Shown here: in pieces, positions 59,901 through 62,427 of the stretch | Numbering within the stretch: position 1 is the first letter of the stretch | Layout of the letters: every line of letters starts with the position of its first letter | From: Zantedeschia hybrid cultivar | Taxonomy: Eukaryota > Streptophyta > Magnoliopsida > Alismatales > Araceae | Assembly: GCA_030544215.1 (NCBI GenBank) | Contig: JARZZO010000003.1 | Location: forward strand, 48,962,045 to 49,026,044 | Direction of reading: 5' to 3' | DNA: 64,000 nt | Notes under the pieces: generated by a model | Seen by the model: only the letters and a program-made list of their open reading frames with translations | What the model was told of the DNA's origin: nothing | Databases searched by the model: none | Program-made: the position numbers and the translations under genes

Positions 59901-62425
59901 TCTCTCAATAGCTCGCTTCGGCGAGTTCAAGCAGATGGTGAAGTGGATACTAAGAAGCCTTTACTTATCTATGGGCAGAAGAATTTTAAGAACAGGCTAG
60001 CTACCAATCAGCCAATACCAAAGGATGCTGAGCTCCCTAATGCTGATCCTTCGCTTGTCCAACTAGCTCCTGATGAGGTTGAGGTAACACTCTCACATGA
60101 ACCATCCCCCTCTGGCTTACACCTTCGCATTGCTGTCCGAAAAAGATTTCGGGATCGCACACATGAACCATTCCCCTCTGACTTGCACCTTCCTATTGCT
60201 GTCCAAAAAGGAGTTCAGGATTGCATCAAGTACCCTATCACCAAATAAGTTAACTACTCTTGTGTATCTTCTCTCTATCACACCTCTCCCTCCCTTCTCC
60301 TATGCTTCTGTTCCTAATTCTTTCCCTGAAGCTATGAAAGATCCAAAGTGGCAGTGGGCAATGGAAGCAGAATCGGATGCTCTTGACAGGAATGATACAT
60401 GGGAACTAGTTGACCTACCAAAGAAAAGAGTCCAGTAGGTTCAAAATGGGTATACACCATCAAATACAATGCACAGGTGTGCTGTTTAGATATATAAAGT
60501 TAGATTGGTTGCAAAAGGTTTCATCCAGACTTATGGAATTGATTATCACGAGGTATTTGCACATGCGGCAAAGCTGAAATCAATCAGAGTGGTCTTTGCT
60601 CTTGCCATTCAGTTGTTTTGGGGTTGTCTATCAATTGGATTTCAAAAAAAATGCTTGACTTACAGGAGGAAGTTTATATGCTGCCACCACCAAGAGTTGA
60701 TCTGAACGGTGAAGTTTGTAGGCTCAGAAAGGGCTCTGTATGGGTTGAAGCAATCACCTAGAGCTTAGCTTGATAGGCTTTGTCTTGCTATGATCTGATT
60801 TGGTTTCAAACAAGGACATGTAACTATTCTATTAGTTTATGTCGATGACATGATTGTTACAGGTGACGATGAAGGTGAAACAGAGAGTTTGAAGCACAAC
60901 TTAGCTGCTGAATTTCAAATCAAGGATTTAGGACAATAGGAATATTTCCTTGTAGCAAGGTCCCAAGAGGTGATCTACATCAGCCAGAAAGTATACTGTT
61001 GACCTATTGAAAGAGATTGGGAACCTGGCATGTACACCAGCAGCTACTCTAGTAGAGCTGAACCATGGCTTGACAGAAGAAGCTGGTGAAGAGCTCTCTG
61101 TTGAAGATAAGGCGCATGTATCAACAGCTGGTTGGCAAGCTTTTGCATTCGTCTTTGCCACGACCTGATTGGGTGTATGCAGTTAGTATGGTGAGTCAGT
61201 ATATGCATGCCCCTCAAACAGTGCACATGAAAGCAGTTGTGTGCATCTTGTGGTACTTGAAGTCATGTCCAGTAAAGGGTATTCTCTTCAGGAAGACTGA
61301 CCACTTTAGGGTTGAAGGGTATGTAAATACTTTCTTAGGTGGCAACCTAGTCACTTAGAGGAACAAGAAGCAAACTGATGTACTAAATCTGGTGCTGAAG
61401 TAGAGTACAAGGCTATGGCACATGGACTTGTAGAGCTACTGTGGTTGAAGCTTCTTTTATGTGACTTGGGACTTGGGAGTACAAATAGAGCATGCCACTA
61501 AAGCTCCACTGTGACAGCAAGGCAGCCATTAATATTGCAAATAATCCAGTGCAGCATGACAGGCCTAAATATATTGAGATTGACCAACACTTTATTAGAG
61601 AAAGATTGGACTCGGGAATTGTGCTTGCCCTATGTCAAGTCAAAGGATCAGGCTGTGGATGCCTTCACAAAGGCCATGACCAAAGCCCAGTTTAATTCTG
61701 CTATTCTCAATTTGAGCATGAAGGATAGCTATGCTCAACTTGAGAGGGGGGGGGGGTATAGAAAGTAGGGACAGACATATAATTTCTGTTATTTTGGGTT
61801 AAGTTTCTGTGTCTTTATGTAACTCTGTCCTTTTATCGCAGAAACATATACAAGAGGAATGGTCGGCCTAGAGCATTGCGCCGCCCCTCTCTCTCTCCAA
61901 AAAAAAAAAAAAAGTGGACAGCTAATTATGCCAAAACGGTGAAACACTCATGCACACGTATATTGCTGGCATATTAAATATAGAATTGAGAAAAGCCCTT
62001 TTACAACTCAACGGATAGCAGTATCAAGAATAATGAACATGTGGCTGCCCATCAAGTTTAAATTAACCTGCAAAATCCCCGAGTCTTTGGCAAACTTTCG
62101 GGTACTGTTTTCAGATTGAAAGGAAATTAGTTGAATACATTAGGACTTCAATGAATATCATTTGCAAAGTCAAACATCATTACAAAGTAATCAAACAGAT
62201 CCTGATAGATAATTATCATTTGATAGCAGTAACCTCTTGAAGACAGATAGCAATCAAGAATCCTTACCAAGGTGCAAAGAACTCCACAATCCATAAGTCT
62301 TTACTTTTCAGGACAAGGTCGTCAAAGTTCTGAGAATTCAACTCTATTGATGCACTTGTTTCTGATTTTTCACTGGAACCTCCTGTACCTTTTCCATCTA
62401 ACCGTTCTTTTAGAAGTGCTTTGAT
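6603..62425 (-). CDS. PDIL2-3: Protein disulfide isomerase, P5/PDIL2-3 type: four internal exons spread over 56 kb
   Basis: An ER thiol-disulfide oxidoreductase that forms and rearranges disulfide bonds in secretory proteins. Exons (minus strand) are 62425-62268, 28002-27903, 7032-6856 and 6748-6603. They join without any frame break into 193 residues. The order is: linker IKALLKERLDGKG; second thioredoxin domain starting SASIELNSQNFDDLV; strand LWIVEFFAPW followed by CGHCKKLAPEW (active site); KVKLGHVDCDAEK; cis-proline loop VQGFPTILVFG; ALEQLE and EVTELTGP; then the b domain with CASAAICFVAFLPDILDSKAEG. This is the domain order of plant P5-like isomerases (a0-a-b, no membrane segment). Signal peptide, first thioredoxin domain and C-terminus must lie outside. 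The gene symbol rests on family resemblance; PDIL2-2 is equally possible. Confidence 0.93.
6856..7032 (-). CDS. PDIL2-3: Exon C of the P5-type disulfide isomerase
   Basis: 177 bp, 59 full codons. Acceptor 'attttgcag' ends at 7033; donor 'ccg/gtgatc' starts at 6855. It encodes AIMSRFNVQGFPTILVFG, with the conserved cis-proline of the thioredoxin fold, and continues to the domain border EVTELTGP. Confidence 0.93.
7033..7796. other. Intron B-C, left part; no gene seen
   Basis: Intron sequence next to exon C. From about 7495 it contains 'ggggtgtcaatg' and several GGGCY words that may be the left end of a DNA element (separate entry). Nothing coding was recognised. Confidence 0.5.
7495..9332. mobile_element. 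Possible non-autonomous hAT element (weak)
   Basis: The left end reads 'ggggtgtcaatg' and the right end 'cattgacgccc', which are inverted to each other over about 10 bases. Both subterminal regions (7500-7640 and 9170-9330) are full of GGGCC/GGCCC words, as in common plant hAT miniature elements. No convincing 8 bp target duplication was found ('ctcgtgcc' against 'tatgtgcc' is 5/8). It could instead be two unrelated small elements. Confidence 0.3.
7797..8490 (+). mobile_element. TRIM-like pair of short LTRs
   Basis: Two direct copies begin TGTAATGACC and end GTTACA: 7797-8128 (332 bp) and 8205-8490 (286 bp). They share 'gtcacgagct', 'gtaggaggagagggcta', 'ggctatatatgtgggattt' and 'caagggttggat'. 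The first has a small internal duplication. Only 76 bp separate them. TG...CA ends and direct orientation fit a terminal-repeat retrotransposon in miniature, but the internal part is very short and I see no clear primer-binding site. A tandem solo-LTR arrangement is the alternative. Confidence 0.5.
8491..9712. other. Intron sequence, no gene recognised
   Basis: CT-rich and CAG-rich stretches (8500-8900) give short open frames with no family resemblance. 9333-9712 is ordinary AT-rich intron that ends at the target duplication of the gypsy element. Confidence 0.4.
10425..10701. mobile_element. PIF/Harbinger-like MITE in the 5' LTR
   Basis: A 277 bp insertion bounded by TAA on both sides, the usual 3 bp target duplication of Harbinger/Tourist elements. 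The ends are imperfectly inverted ('gcgccgatttg...gaataa' and, on the other strand, 'accccaatttg...gaataa'). The matching place in the other LTR (about 17458-17475, 'gagaccttaacagttgg') has no insert, so the borders are supported by an empty site. Confidence 0.75.
11764..11940. repeat. 90 bp tandem duplication in the 5' LTR
   Basis: A unit starting 'ggaaagattaaagaaag' occurs at 11764 and again at 11854, almost identical. The right LTR has only one diverged copy, so the duplication arose after insertion. Confidence 0.85.
12362..12564 (+). mobile_element. Au-type SINE with internal duplication
   Basis: A tRNA-derived short element. It has a box B ('ggttcgaacc'), then 'gtaaggctgcgtacatcg', 'cttccctagaccccac' and an end 'gcactgggtacgccccc', the conserved pattern of plant Au SINEs. 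The target duplication is 16 bp, 'tatgctagtatggtgg' (12346-12361 and 12565-12580). A segment of about 50 bp around box B ('tttgtgacctggaggtca') is present twice, which makes the copy 203 bp instead of about 170. The other LTR has the empty site ('ttattccagtatggtggg', near 26575). Confidence 0.9.
13998..14237 (+). pseudogene. Gypsy reverse transcriptase remnant
   Basis: Translation holds FPLLNIDILV, then GHEILSLMDGFSRYNQMLMAEEDQEK, the region of Ty3/gypsy reverse transcriptase that contains the first catalytic block (usually D-FSGYNQI-M---D--KTAF). A few codons later the frame breaks, but 'aagctggtgccactac' (about 14254) still recalls the GATTY segment of the YRVMPFGLKNAGATY block. The remainder of the enzyme is not recognisable. 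Confidence 0.75.
16427..16439 (+). other. Polypurine tract of gypsy element a
   Basis: 'aaggagaggagga' directly before the right LTR start 'tgtaagg'. Preceded by 'ttcaaggacgaaattttt', which also stands before the right LTR of gypsy element b. Confidence 0.8.
16646..17002. mobile_element. Fold-back MITE, Mutator-like (9 bp target duplication)
   Basis: Ends are inverted ('gagtagcacctgc' and the complement of 'gcaagtgttactc'). The inversion continues inward: 'accgatctccgatcaga' pairs with 'ttcgatcggagatcgg', and 'aaatctgaaaaatcaaaaa' with 'tgattttttatttttcagat'. Both halves together form one long hairpin with a loop of only some tens of bases. Flanks are 'ttttaatag' and 'ttttattag' (9 bp, one mismatch). 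The other LTR has the empty site ('ttttattggagacttaat', near 9888). No coding capacity. Confidence 0.8.
17695..18590 (+). repeat. 5' LTR of element c
   Basis: 896 bp. GC-rich with many TTCGG/CCGAA and GGCCCA words; contains the TATA box at 18063 and a polyadenylation-type region further on. Differs from the right LTR at about 3 percent of positions by eye. Confidence 0.93.
18063..18070 (+). promoter_or_regulatory. TATA box of element c 5' LTR
   Basis: TATAAATA in 'gctataaatacacc', in the middle of the LTR and on the strand of gag; the same site is at 24547-24554 in the right LTR. The position fits an LTR promoter with a short U5. Confidence 0.75.
18593..18610 (+). other. Primer-binding site of element c
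   Basis: 'tggcgccgtctgtgggaa' begins three bases after the LTR end. This TGGCGCC start is common in Tat-like plant gypsy elements. I do not name the tRNA. Confidence 0.7.
18627..19316 (+). CDS. Short gag-like protein of element c
   Basis: 229 codons from the first ATG after the LTR. The frame stays open upstream into the LTR, but the primer-binding site makes that region non-coding in the usual transcript. It starts MSQRPIDRRSG, then a Pro/Ser/Glu-rich head, a coiled-coil-like stretch (IKELQQQVTTLTTTVTSL, about residues 53-70), a charged RRYRKERDRDK patch, and a C-terminal zinc-binding motif C-x2-H-x4-GH-x4-C (RYCEYHQETGHITDEC, about residues 192-207) followed by QLREEIDRLVRAGQL. The last part is typical of Tat-branch gag. 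The large central capsid domain that normally lies between coil and zinc finger is missing, so the product could bind RNA but probably not form particles alone. Confidence 0.75.
   Translation: MSQRPIDRRSGQSETEEREAPTQLPLSEGTPSAPLSAAWLVPPGSTAEDNRIKELQQQVTTLTTTVTSLTNMVSAMAQYMGVLSQLLHQAPPFRPVQNEEPRPASSQVFVDKAVSVIDEPLAPPAPRVAHPPLVNQEPPHRRYRKERDRDKQQGPQPWHLPLPAPPSKMLTEVKHMLRRPQRIKSDHRRRDPSRYCEYHQETGHITDECRQLREEIDRLVRAGQLPLYQ
19317..19593 (+). other. Spacer after gag in element c
   Basis: 277 bp between the gag stop and the tandem array, where protease and polymerase would begin in a full element. No open frame of note. Confidence 0.6.
19594..20470. repeat. Array of about 12 hairpin-forming 74 bp repeats
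   Basis: The period is 74 bp at the clear joins (19594, 19668, 19742, 19816; then 19962, 20036, 20110). Three unit types alternate: one with 'cctgattcgg...ccgaatcag' arms, one with 'aaccgtaccggg', one with 'gatccgacgaatggc'. All share a core 'tggcttcggcca' and end with '(g)cggcatggtatt' or a variant. In the first type the two 9-base arms are exactly inverted around the core, so each unit can fold into a stem. The array lies between gag and the antisense gene's 3' end. Confidence 0.9.
20471..20759. other. Spacer between repeat array and antisense gene
   Basis: On the minus strand this is the 3' untranslated region of the antisense gene. It contains AT-rich words ('aatcaaatcatgcag', complement) but no clear terminator was identified. 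Confidence 0.5.
20760..23294 (-). pseudogene. Antisense gene of element c: gypsy-type 'Transposase_28' (PF04195-like) protein, three exons, one stop codon
   Basis: Exons 23294-22238, 21598-22172 (read downward) and 21509-20760, joined by introns with good sites ('gagg/gtaagt', 'cttgcag/ca'; 'cag/gtaaga', 'ccgcag/gct'). Phases match (1057, 575 and 750 bp), giving about 793 codons. The N-terminus is Ser/Glu/Ala-rich with repeated EVSGAEVSGAE. Then comes a conserved block (FQLPSW..., FRLPLPTFVINLLSFYGLALSQLFPNSW, VWPFPTEWA) like the plant family annotated as putative gypsy-type transposon protein. The middle is basic, with RRGGRPSKRPR. The last exon is a long coiled coil (about 100 residues, Lys/Glu/Ala) followed by SPDYAEE. 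One in-frame TAG (22470-22472) interrupts exon 1 after TPV; otherwise it is open. Function in the retrotransposon is unknown. Confidence 0.8.
23561..23568 (-). promoter_or_regulatory. TATA box for the antisense gene of element c
   Basis: On the minus strand 'cttataaatacaag', about 265 bp upstream of the ATG at 23294. No other TATA-like sequence stands between it and the start codon. It implies a transcript start near 23530 and a leader rich in CTT/GAA. Confidence 0.65.
23649..23654 (-). promoter_or_regulatory. G-box/ABRE core 1 upstream of the antisense gene
   Basis: CACGTG within 'tgcacgtggcggg' on the minus strand, about 80 bp upstream of the TATA box. ACGTGGC is the core of abscisic-acid and bZIP response sites. 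Confidence 0.5.
23758..23763 (-). promoter_or_regulatory. G-box/ABRE core 2 upstream of the antisense gene
   Basis: CACGTG within 'gacacgtggcgggc' on the minus strand, a full match to YACGTGGC. It shares 'cacgtggcgggcat' with site 1, so the pair may come from a small duplication. A CE3-like 'acgcgtgtcc' lies at 23894-23903 on the other strand. Confidence 0.5.
24162..24173 (+). other. Polypurine tract of element c
   Basis: 'aagagtgggggg' followed by 'ctatg' and the right LTR start TGATGAGG. Confidence 0.65.
24179..25074 (+). repeat. 3' LTR of element c
   Basis: 896 bp, same length as the left LTR. Followed directly by the GTATG target duplication and the continuing LTR of gypsy element a ('gcatgtttgtaaaaaaag'). 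Confidence 0.93.
25292..25460 (+). mobile_element. Au-type SINE in the 3' LTR of gypsy a
   Basis: 169 bp. Box B 'ggttcgaacc', 'gaggctgcgtacatcg', 'cttccctagaccccac', end 'gcactgggtacgccc' plus a short T run, as expected for Au SINEs. Flanked by 'atccttcataggatgttgt' (25273-25291) and 'atccttcataggatgctgt' (25461-25479). The left LTR has one uninterrupted copy of that target (about 11101-11119). Confidence 0.92.
26804..27902. other. Intron B-C, right part next to exon B
   Basis: Host intron between gypsy element a and exon B. It contains one 78-codon minus-strand frame of coding-like composition (separate entry); the rest is AT-rich without recognisable features. A T-rich/pyrimidine stretch near 26985 and 'cacaatttctttttcccc' near 27640 are unremarkable. 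Confidence 0.5.
27002..27238 (-). other. Unidentified 78-codon open frame, coding-like
   Basis: Begins MVPAAISEEWIWSY and ends QVEELEGL before TAA. Composition (Trp, Cys, Lys, Glu, few repeats) looks more like real protein than the low-complexity frames around it. The ATG is preceded by 'acactctag', a possible splice acceptor, so it could be a last exon or a captured gene fragment. I do not recognise the family and found no partner exon nearby. Confidence 0.3.
27903..28002 (-). CDS. PDIL2-3: Exon B of the P5-type disulfide isomerase (active site CGHC)
   Basis: 100 bp. Acceptor 'attttcag' ends at 28003; donor 'aaaag/gtaagc' starts at 27902. The first base completes the Trp codon split with exon A, and the next four codons are Cys-Gly-His-Cys, the redox site. 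It ends HVDCDAEK in phase 0. It sits between introns of 34.3 kb and 20.9 kb, so a 100 bp exon must be found by the spliceosome in more than 55 kb of repeat sequence. Confidence 0.93.
28003..28465. other. Intron A-B, left end next to exon B; no gene seen
   Basis: Ordinary AT-rich intron upstream (in gene direction) of exon B; on the minus strand it supplies the acceptor tract 'tttgtctaattttcag'. Confidence 0.6.
28466..28597. mobile_element. Short hAT-like MITE rich in CGATCC words
   Basis: Left end 'aataggaatgcagaattggcc', right end 'ccgatccggaattccttg'; both match the ends of the MITE at 33127-33302 ('catggaaatcagaata', 'ccagaattccttg'). The interior is built of GGCCGATCC/GATCCGATCC words. 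No clear target duplication, so the borders are approximate. Confidence 0.55.
28919..30214. mobile_element. Non-autonomous hAT element related to the one at 33766-37057
   Basis: Ends 'caaggaaggaaggatcag' and, on the other strand, 'aaaaggtgagaaggatcag'. Flanks 'gttaaatc' and 'attaaatt' (8 bp, two transitions). Subterminal GATCCGATC words and a 'cagctagtttgaagctagccgttggg' region followed by 'tctatataaaccctcc' correspond to the left end of the larger hAT element ('ggctagttt', 'gccgttgggggtc', 'tctatttaaacccc'). It lacks a transposase and itself carries a nested insert at 29429-29983. Confidence 0.65.
29429..29983. mobile_element. Nested hAT-like element with AAGGC/GCCTTA words
   Basis: Ends 'cattgtttaaaaaggc' and, on the other strand, 'catagtttagaaggtc'. 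Flanks 'agtagaac' and 'agcagaac' (8 bp, one mismatch). The CATNGTT start is shared with the element at 3268-4281, so both may belong to one family. No transposase. Confidence 0.65.
30230..31750 (+). repeat. Probable solo LTR of a copia-type element (borders not defined)
   Basis: Towards its right side it has the order typical of long copia (Sirevirus/Angela-like) LTRs: a TATA-like 'agtgatatatatacata' (31080), a CT-rich leader, then 'cttggataacggatgtagg' and 'cgaatcagtataaaaatc' before AT-rich U5. No TG or CA terminus or target duplication could be fixed and no internal domain is present. Confidence 0.35.
30585..30870. repeat. Cluster of near-palindromic 'ttagacatctaa' words
   Basis: The 12-base word or close variants ('ttagacgccta', 'ttaggtgcctaa', 'ttagacatctac', 'ttagacatctaac', 'tagatgtctaac', 'tagacatctaac', 'ttagatgtctaat') occur about eight times in 290 bp, in both orientations. 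Spacing is irregular, so this is not a simple tandem repeat. Confidence 0.7.
31751..32892. other. Intron A-B, no gene recognised; long G run
   Basis: Short frames near 32075-32445 overlap on both strands and resemble no family. A run of about 23 G lies at 32672-32694. Ends at the 5 bp target (TCCGT) of gypsy element b. Confidence 0.5.
33127..33302. mobile_element. hAT MITE, 176 bp, in the 5' LTR of gypsy b
   Basis: Flanks 'aaagcaag' (33119-33126) and 'aaagcgag' (33303-33310), 8 bp with one mismatch. Ends 'catggaaatcag' and, on the other strand, 'caaggaattctg'. The interior is CCAATCGG/CCGATCC words. The right LTR has the empty site ('aaaagcaagtgattaaaag', about 54038). Confidence 0.85.
33766..37057 (+). 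mobile_element. hAT transposon, 3,292 bp, perfect 8 bp target duplication
   Basis: Flanks GTGGAGAG at 33758-33765 and 37058-37065. Terminal inverted repeats 'caaggttcaaaaactcgg' and, on the other strand, 'caaggttaagaaacccgg' (four mismatches in 18). The subterminal zones are dense in CGGATCGG/CCGATCC and contain the hairpin 'cggctagtttgactagccg' and an inverted 'gccgttgttggc/gccaacaacggc' pair. A spliced transposase gene fills the middle. The right LTR of gypsy b keeps the empty site ('ggcagtggagagggtgaagg', about 54449-54468). Confidence 0.95.
34217..36781 (+). pseudogene. hAT transposase, damaged and lacking the dimerisation end
   Basis: Inferred exons are 34217-34598, 34695-35225, 35324-36127 and 36208-36781, with GT-AG sites in matching phase. 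Exon 1 holds a BED zinc finger (WGHCTPVD, CKYC, FKQHL). Exon 2 starts the DUF659 region and ends ICDGWTG, with the first catalytic Asp. Exon 3 has INFL, TVFWKSIDAS, VVTDNA (second Asp) and CSAHCIDLMLEDI, then HAAG. Exon 4 begins YFFNPQY but stops after about 20 codons. Another frame then gives an acidic, Tyr-rich tail (SGGCLEY..., DDYSWYVMQYEQYYQ). The hAT dimerisation domain with the third acidic residue is not found. An in-frame TAG also lies at 34495-34497. The enzyme is inactive. Confidence 0.88.
37407..37435. repeat. Run of 29 G
   Basis: Follows a T-rich stretch. At the same place the right LTR of gypsy b has only 'gagggggtgtg' (about 54696), so the run grew from about five G after insertion, or is inflated by sequencing. 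Confidence 0.8.
39066..39077 (+). other. Primer-binding site of gypsy element b
   Basis: 'tggtaccggagc' two bases after the LTR end; matches the 3' end complement of initiator methionine tRNA (TGGTATCAGAGC) at 10 of 12 positions. Confidence 0.75.
39078..40283 (+). other. Decayed 5' internal region of gypsy element b
   Basis: No open frame. Aligns in patches with 12785-13900 of gypsy a ('cacatgcacaaggct', 'gagttgagttggattagagtttaaagaaac'). Confidence 0.6.
40284..43007 (+). mobile_element. Solo LTR, 2,724 bp, of a different gypsy family
   Basis: Starts TGTTGACCCG and ends CGAACCAACA, with target duplication GAGTG on both sides (40279-40283 and 43008-43012). It has an LTR layout: a region full of GGCCCAA words (40590-40940), GGTTTG/CCGGTGGGG words, TATA 'cctataaatagg' near 41488, a leader, then a TA microsatellite and long AT-rich sequence. 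No second copy and no internal domain in the window, so it is the product of LTR-LTR recombination. Confidence 0.88.
41825..41876. repeat. (TA)n microsatellite in the solo LTR
   Basis: About 50 bp of alternating TA. Confidence 0.95.
43660..46959 (-). pseudogene. LINE ORF2: endonuclease, reverse transcriptase, zf-RVT (broken)
   Basis: Starts ATG at 46959 with KIVTWNIRGLGG and, about 35 codons on, VLCIQET, the endonuclease motifs with the catalytic Glu. A GGIMVLWDE block follows (about 46740). The reverse transcriptase shows DEEMKNAVFSIVGDKALGLDG (about 45660; the Pro of the usual APGPDG is lost), YADD at 44968-44957, and TYLGLPLSLG with WLVGWKGRLLSYGGRL (44760-44640). The zf-RVT part reads WTPKSPLKVKIIIWR (about 43870). 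Several frameshifts and stops separate these blocks. Confidence 0.88.
47000..49053 (-). pseudogene. LINE ORF1 region with two CCHC zinc knuckles
   Basis: On the minus strand near 48870-48770 the translation gives C-x2-C-x4-H-x4-C twice: CYWCLT-GHFAKDC (a stop replaces one residue) and CLSCGGLGHVRRLC. Such knuckles end the RNA-binding ORF1 protein of plant L1 elements. Upstream sequence to 49053 is the 5' region; 47000-48700 is the Pro/Ser-rich remainder with broken frames. Confidence 0.7.
49070..49434 (+). other. Gypsy b internal sequence right of the LINE
   Basis: Continues the gypsy sequence interrupted at 43256 ('attaggggaacaaac' corresponds to 'gtcaagggaacaaactcc' near 14331 in element a). 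No open frame. Confidence 0.55.
49435..51560 (-). repeat. Reversed LTR of the same gypsy family (borders approximate)
   Basis: The minus strand holds family LTR landmarks in order from right to left: TATA 'ctcctataaatagg' (about 50785-50798), then a GA microsatellite (CT on plus, 50717-50742), 'gagtgcacttatgactgg' (about 50036), 'gatccctattgagttcttgcatgataaaag' split by small changes (about 49480-49515). The ends were not fixed. It carries a MITE at 50938-51126. Either a solo LTR or the remnant of a reversed element. Confidence 0.5.
50938..51126. mobile_element. hAT MITE, 189 bp, with GAGTCG/CGACTC words
   Basis: Flanks 'aggttgac' and 'aggtggac' (8 bp, one mismatch). Ends 'caaggtttgccg' and, on the other strand, 'catggtttgccg'. 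The CAAGGTT start is shared with the hAT transposon at 33766, but the inner words are GACTCG instead of GATCGG. Confidence 0.8.
51561..53803 (+). other. Decayed 3' internal region of gypsy element b
   Basis: Aligns in patches with 14300-16430 of gypsy a ('aagtgacattacgatggatttggtg' against 15474 on; 'caaggacgaaattttta' at the end). 51950-52180 contains a near-duplicate of about 130 bp ('gagaatcagataggaatatgtt' twice). No intact frame. Confidence 0.6.
53804..53816 (+). other. Polypurine tract of gypsy element b
   Basis: 'aaggaggggagaa' directly before the right LTR start 'tgcaagg'. Confidence 0.8.
53817..56416 (+). repeat. 3' LTR of gypsy element b, uninterrupted
   Basis: 2,600 bp without nested inserts; serves as the empty-site reference for the two hAT elements in the left LTR. 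TATA at 54290-54296 ('ccttataaaaggagg'). Confidence 0.9.
56422..56777. other. Host intron between gypsy b and copia element
   Basis: 356 bp of unremarkable intron A-B sequence. It ends in 'caaaaa', which serves as the copia target duplication. Confidence 0.6.
56778..56995 (+). repeat. 5' LTR of the copia element
   Basis: 218 bp, TGTAGAAAG to CTCTCA; includes 'atatataaaagagg' as probable TATA and a (CT)n run. Confidence 0.85.
56996..57007 (+). other. Primer-binding site of the copia element
   Basis: 'tggtattagagc', 11 of 12 matches to the initiator methionine tRNA complement, directly after the LTR. Confidence 0.88.
57380..61765 (+). pseudogene. Copia gag-pol polyprotein, broken by stops and frameshifts
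   Basis: Recognisable blocks in order. Gag: YASWAVKAKLYIAGCEKLGYL (about 57500). Protease: GAIDHMT near 58500, the DSG-SDHM site with its catalytic Asp lost. Integrase zinc part: WHSRLGHLS and CKVCQLAKY (58902-59020). Integrase core: FVDDFSH (59140), HESARAYNPQQNG-TERKN (59335-59390) and the following helix. Reverse transcriptase: DPKWQWAMEAE and TWELVDLP (60340-60420), YVDDMIVTGDD (about 60838). RNase H: AEVEYKAMAHGLVELLWL (61393-61450), DSKAAINIANNP (61507-61545). The longest open piece is 59175-60248. The element cannot make active enzymes. Confidence 0.88.
61743..61756 (+). other. Polypurine tract of the copia element
   Basis: 'agag' plus ten further G directly before the right LTR ('tatagaaag'). 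Confidence 0.75.
61757..61899 (+). repeat. 3' LTR of the copia element
   Basis: 143 bp; starts TATAGAAAG (first G of TG mutated) and ends CTCTCCA before an A run. Confidence 0.75.
61900..62267. other. Host intron A-B, right end, next to exon A
   Basis: An A run followed by AT-rich sequence up to the donor site of exon A. No gene. Confidence 0.6.
62268..62425 (-). CDS. PDIL2-3: Exon A of the P5-type disulfide isomerase
   Basis: 158 bp, 52 codons plus two bases. Acceptor 'gcatacag' ends at 62426; donor 'ttg/gtaagg' starts at 62267. It encodes the linker after the first thioredoxin domain and the first half of the second, ending FFAP plus the first two bases of the Trp codon that precedes CGHC. 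The acceptor is preceded by a codon boundary, so the missing upstream exon should end in phase 0. Confidence 0.92.
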
Positions 62426-62427
62426 CT

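Larger units (their letters stand above)
56778..61899 (+). mobile_element. Ty1/copia LTR retrotransposon, decayed, 5.1 kb
   Basis: Short LTRs (56778-56995 and 61757-61899) share 'agaaagtagg', 'ataatttctgttatttt', 'aactctgtccttttatc' and a CT run. The left LTR ends 'ctctca' and is followed directly by a methionine primer-binding site; the right one is preceded by a long G-rich purine tract. Flanks AAAAA on both sides fit a 5 bp duplication but are low-complexity. Domain order gag, protease, integrase, reverse transcriptase, RNase H is that of copia. The right LTR is about 75 bp shorter, missing the 'ttctccctt...tgtttatg' part. Confidence 0.9.

Noticed and set aside
59175..60248. 357-codon frame as a stand-alone gene
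   Set aside because: It is the integrase part of the copia polyprotein with stops before and after.
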